From NCBI RefSeq assembly GCF_004214935.1, contig NZ_SFCC01000022.1, positions 62,001 through 126,000 of the forward strand: a stretch of DNA of 64,000 nucleotides, in the 5' to 3' direction. Position numbers and translations under genes: made by a program. Source of the DNA: Amycolatopsis suaedae (GTDB taxonomy: Bacteria; Actinomycetota; Actinomycetes; Mycobacteriales; Pseudonocardiaceae). Every line of letters begins with the position of its first letter. The first letter of the stretch is position 1. The notes beneath the pieces are model-generated. The model had not been told where the DNA came from, did no database searches, and saw only the letters and a list, made by a program, of their open reading frames with translations. This document shows, piece after piece, positions 61,308 through 64,000 of this stretch.

Positions 61308-62924
61308 TTACGACAGCTCCCGGCGCAGCACCTTGCCGGTGGCGTTGCGCGGCAGTTCGTCGAGGAAGACCACCTCGCGCGGCACCTTGTACCTGGCCAG
61401 GTTCGCCTTCACGTGGGCACGCACGGCGTCGGCGTCCAGCGTGGAGCCCTCGGCCAGCACGACGAACGCCTTGAGCCGCTGGCCGAACTCCTCGTCCGGT
61501 ACGCCGAGCACGGCGGCCTCCAGCACCTCGGGGTGCTCGACCAGCAGGTTCTCCACCTCGATGGGGAACACGTTCTCGCCGCCGGAGACGATCATCTCGT
61601 CGTCGCGGCCGTCGATGAACAGCCTGCCCTCGGCGTCGAAGTGGCCGACGTCGCCGGTGGAGAGCAGGCCGTTGATCATCTCCTTGTTCCGCCCGTCGGT
61701 GTAGCCGGTGAAGCTCAGCCCGCTGCCGACGAACACCCGCCCGGTCACCTCCGGCTCGGTGATCCGGTTGCCGGCGTCGTCGTAGAGCTCGACCCGGCAA
61801 CCGACCGGCGGCTTGCCGACCGTGCCCGGCGCCTCCCGCCAGTCCCGCGGGGTGGCCACGGTGGCCACCGCGCACTCGGTGGAGCCGTACAGGTTGTGCA
61901 GCACCTCGCCGAACGCCTCGGTGGTCCGGTTGCCCAGGTCGGGCGAGAGCGCGGAGCCCGCGGCGAAGACGATCCGCAGCGACGACGTGTCGTACCTGGC
62001 CAGCACCTCGGGGCCGAGGTCGATGATGCGCTGCAGCATGGTCGGCACGACCACCAGCGCCGTGCACCGGTGCTCGGCGATCCCGGCCAGCGTCGCCTCG
62101 GGGTCGAACCGGCGGCGGGTGACGACGGTGGAGCCCAGCGCGAAGGACAGGATGAACTGCGACAGGCCGGTGCCGTGGAACAGCGGCGCCGCCATGTAGG
62201 TGCTCTCCCCCACCCGCAGCGGGACGCGGTCGAGGAACTGGGCCGACGCCAGCGCCGAGACCTCCGGCCGGGGCGCGCCCTTGGGTGTGCCGGTGGTGCC
62301 GCTGGTCAGCAGCACGAATCCGCCCGGCCGGTCCGGGACGGGCACCGGCCGGTCGTCGGTGCTGGCGATCAGCTCGTCCAGCACCGGCACGTCGTGCTCG
62401 CCGCTGGAGTCGACCCAGGCCAGGTAGCGCTCCACCGAGCCGTCGACGGCGCTGAGCAGGCCGGTGAACTCCTCGTCGTAGAGCAGCGCGGTGACCTTCT
62501 CTCTGGCGGCGACGTCGGCGAGCTGCGGTGCGGAGAACCCGGTGTTCATCAGCAGCAGGCGGGCGCCGAGCTTGCCGGTGGCCATCATCGCGGTGACCAG
62601 GCCGCGGTGGTCCCGGCACAGCGCGGCGACCATCGAGCCCTGGCCGATCCCGCGCTGGGCGAACGCCCTGGCCAGTGCGTTGGAGCGGGCGTCGAGCTGC
62701 TTGAACGTCAGCGGGCCCAGCTCGTCGATCAGCCCGACGGCGGTGGAGTCGCGGCGGGAGGCGATCTGGGCCGCTCCGGCGAACGGGCCGAACCGGCGGA
62801 CCGCCGCGATCGACCGCAGCCCCTCGTCCAGCCGCGGGAACGGGACCAGGCCCGCCCGCCACATCACCTCGACGCTGCGTACCGTGTCCGCCACCTTCGT
62901 CGCCAGATCCGCCACGCCGGGCAT
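61308..62924 (-). CDS. Long-chain fatty acyl-CoA ligase (AMP-binding enzyme)
   Basis: 538 residues. AMP-binding P-loop LLTSGTTGTPKG, A5 NLYGSTEC, A7/A8 STGDVGHFDAEGRLFIDGRDDEMI and A10 NATGKVLRREL with the adenylation Lys. Activates a carboxylic or fatty acid via acyl-AMP. ATG 62924 is preceded by GGAGGTAGGC; a longer frame is unnecessary. Cytosolic or membrane-associated. Confidence 0.9.
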   Translation of the reverse strand: MPGVADLATKVADTVRSVEVMWRAGLVPFPRLDEGLRSIAAVRRFGPFAGAAQIASRRDSTAVGLIDELGPLTFKQLDARSNALARAFAQRGIGQGSMVAALCRDHRGLVTAMMATGKLGARLLLMNTGFSAPQLADVAAREKVTALLYDEEFTGLLSAVDGSVERYLAWVDSSGEHDVPVLDELIASTDDRPVPVPDRPGGFVLLTSGTTGTPKGAPRPEVSALASAQFLDRVPLRVGESTYMAAPLFHGTGLSQFILSFALGSTVVTRRRFDPEATLAGIAEHRCTALVVVPTMLQRIIDLGPEVLARYDTSSLRIVFAAGSALSPDLGNRTTEAFGEVLHNLYGSTECAVATVATPRDWREAPGTVGKPPVGCRVELYDDAGNRITEPEVTGRVFVGSGLSFTGYTDGRNKEMINGLLSTGDVGHFDAEGRLFIDGRDDEMIVSGGENVFPIEVENLLVEHPEVLEAAVLGVPDEEFGQRLKAFVVLAEGSTLDADAVRAHVKANLARYKVPREVVFLDELPRNATGKVLRRELS

Positions 62925-63030
62925 GCCTACCTCCGTCACCGTCGACCTTCTGGATACCGACGGTATGACAACGACCGGGGGTCCGGCCAGACACGCGGGG
63001 AATGTCAGTGCGTGAAGGCACAATTCCGGG

Positions 63031-64000
63031 GTGCGGATTGTGCTGGCCTGCGAACGTGAGGGCGTCTACTCGCTCGACGGCGTGGTCCTGGACACCGCGG
63101 AACTGGTGCGGCGGGTCGCCGAGCTGGAGCGCGAGCACCGGCCGCGCTGGATCCTGCCCTCGGCGGCGCAGGTGTACCCGGTGCTGCTGCGGGCCGGAGT
63201 GCGGCTGCACCGCTGCCACGACATCGCGCTCACCGAGGGGTTGCTGCTGGCCGCCGAGGGCCGGTCCGGCGAGCCGAGGAGCCTGGCCGCGGCCTGGGCG
63301 CGGGCGCACGACCGGGTGCCGCCGGAGGACCCGCCGGAACCGGCGGGTGACGACCAGCCGGCGTTGTTCGACCCGCGCGGCACCGGCTTGCCGCCGGGGG
63401 TGACCGTCGCCGCGGCCGCCGGGGAGGTGGCCGCCGGGCAGGAGGCCAGGGTCGCCGCCGCCGAGCATCCGGAGCGGCTGCGGCTGCTGGTCGCGGCCGA
63501 GTCGGCGTGCGGGCTGGCGGCGGCGGAGATGTCCCACGACGGGCTGCCCTGGGACGCGGCCGCGCACGACACGCTGCTGACCGGCCTGCTCGGGCCGCGG
63601 GTACCCAGCGGCCACCGGCCGCGCAAGCTGGTGGAGCTGGTCGACCGGATCGCCGAGGCGTTCGGCAAGCCGGTGAACCCGGACAACCCGGCCACCGTGG
63701 TCAAGGCGTTCGCGCACGCCGGGATCGACGTGCCGTCGGCGCGGGCACACGTGCTGCGCGAGATAGACCACCCGGCCGTCGCACCGCTGCTGGAGTACAA
63801 GGAGCTGGCCCGGCTGCACTCGGCCACCGGCTGGGCGTGGCTGGACGCGTGGGTGCGTGACCGGCGCTTCCGGCCGGTGTACGTCGTGGGCGGCGTGGTG
63901 TCCGGCCGGTGGGCCAGCCGCGGCGGGTCGGCGCTGCAGATTCCGCGCACCCTGCGCGGCTGTGTCCGGGCCGATCCCGGCTGGAAGCTGGTGGTGGCCG
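63031..64000 (+). CDS. Bifunctional 3'-5' exonuclease/DNA polymerase A-like protein, 3' end outside window
   Basis: Open frame from GTG 63031 to the window end (323 complete codons), so the gene is truncated by the window. The N-terminal exonuclease-like part carries LRLLVAAESACGLAAAEMSHDGLPW, and the polymerase thumb/palm begins with RVPSGHRPRKLVELV, EYKELARLHSATGWAWL and VSGRWASRGGSALQIPR. The latter corresponds to the Pol A motif region. Actinomycete homologues are about 550 residues. Cytosolic DNA replication or repair role. Confidence 0.8.
   Translation, partial: MRIVLACEREGVYSLDGVVLDTAELVRRVAELEREHRPRWILPSAAQVYPVLLRAGVRLHRCHDIALTEGLLLAAEGRSGEPRSLAAAWARAHDRVPPEDPPEPAGDDQPALFDPRGTGLPPGVTVAAAAGEVAAGQEARVAAAEHPERLRLLVAAESACGLAAAEMSHDGLPWDAAAHDTLLTGLLGPRVPSGHRPRKLVELVDRIAEAFGKPVNPDNPATVVKAFAHAGIDVPSARAHVLREIDHPAVAPLLEYKELARLHSATGWAWLDAWVRDRRFRPVYVVGGVVSGRWASRGGSALQIPRTLRGCVRADPGWKLVVA

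Noticed and set aside
61159..63819. 886-residue minus-strand open frame
   Set aside because: Overlaps the acyl-CoA ligase in another frame and opposes the polymerase-like gene.

Overview
The window looks like chromosomal DNA of a high-GC actinomycete, most likely Amycolatopsis or a close Pseudonocardiaceae relative (inference). GC is very high by eye and GTG starts are common. Many genes are coupled by 4-nt GTGA/ATGA overlaps. Families typical of these bacteria are present: a mycothiol-dependent maleylpyruvate isomerase-type protein, luciferase-like (LLM) and deazaflavin-type oxidoreductases, an ECF42-type sigma factor, a class E sortase-like protein and a MAB_1171c/DUF6545-type membrane protein. 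I see no integrase, transposase, tRNA, rRNA or CRISPR array, so this is not a mobile island.

Layout. 0-4 kb: mycothiol-dependent enzyme, a short UvrA (UvrA2/DrrC type) and a divergent WYL regulator that share a perfect dyad operator. 4-10.6 kb: an overlapping cassette of XRE, XRE-ImmA/IrrE, a seven-helix membrane protein and an LLM oxidoreductase, converging on a membrane-anchored HTH protein with a degenerate glycosidase outer domain; then a winged-helix regulator. 10.6-14.2 kb: dienelactone hydrolase and two NDH-2-like flavoproteins around a MarR regulator, with paired operators. 14.2-19.5 kb: a minus-strand run of YCII/DGPF protein, ECF42 sigma, SRPBCC protein, hydrolase, ferredoxin reductase and YciO, with a second DGPF gene facing away from a nearly symmetric ECF42-like promoter. 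19.5-22.2 kb: isopentenyl-diphosphate isomerase, MetE-like protein and a phosphotransferase. 22.2-28.2 kb: LytS/LytTR two-component system operonic with two sodium:solute symporters and two small membrane proteins.

28.3-38.5 kb is a phosphate region: three copies of a PHO-box-like element precede a YegP-like gene, a secreted PstS-like protein and pstCAB-pstS. Facing away from pstC is a large surface PstS-like protein coupled to a sortase homologue that has lost its catalytic His, Cys and Arg. 38.5-38.9 kb holds no gene. It carries blocks of 21-nt repeats in both orientations plus a long hairpin.

38.9-42.2 kb: lipoamide dehydrogenase, acyltransferase with a coupled 57-residue ORF, deazaflavin-type oxidoreductase and a small secreted protein. 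42.2-48.3 kb: secreted sugar-related proteins, including a 1149-residue ThuA/sugar dehydrogenase/PKD/CBM fusion and a beta-helix-like protein. 48.4-56.7 kb: a LacI-controlled catabolic locus (NMT1-type ABC transporter, Gfo/Idh/MocA dehydrogenase, enolase-superfamily enzyme, DUF993 aldolase-like protein, sugar isomerase) whose GAAAGCGCTTTC-type operators also mark the beta-helix gene. 56.9-64 kb: TetR regulator, histidine phosphatase, SDR, subtilase, XRE regulator, acyl-CoA ligase and the 5' part of an exonuclease/DNA polymerase A-like gene cut by the window end.

The most interesting items are the catalytically dead sortase paired with a PstS-like surface protein, the HTH-transmembrane-pseudoglycosidase protein, the near-symmetric ECF42 promoter and the inverted blocks of 21-nt repeats.
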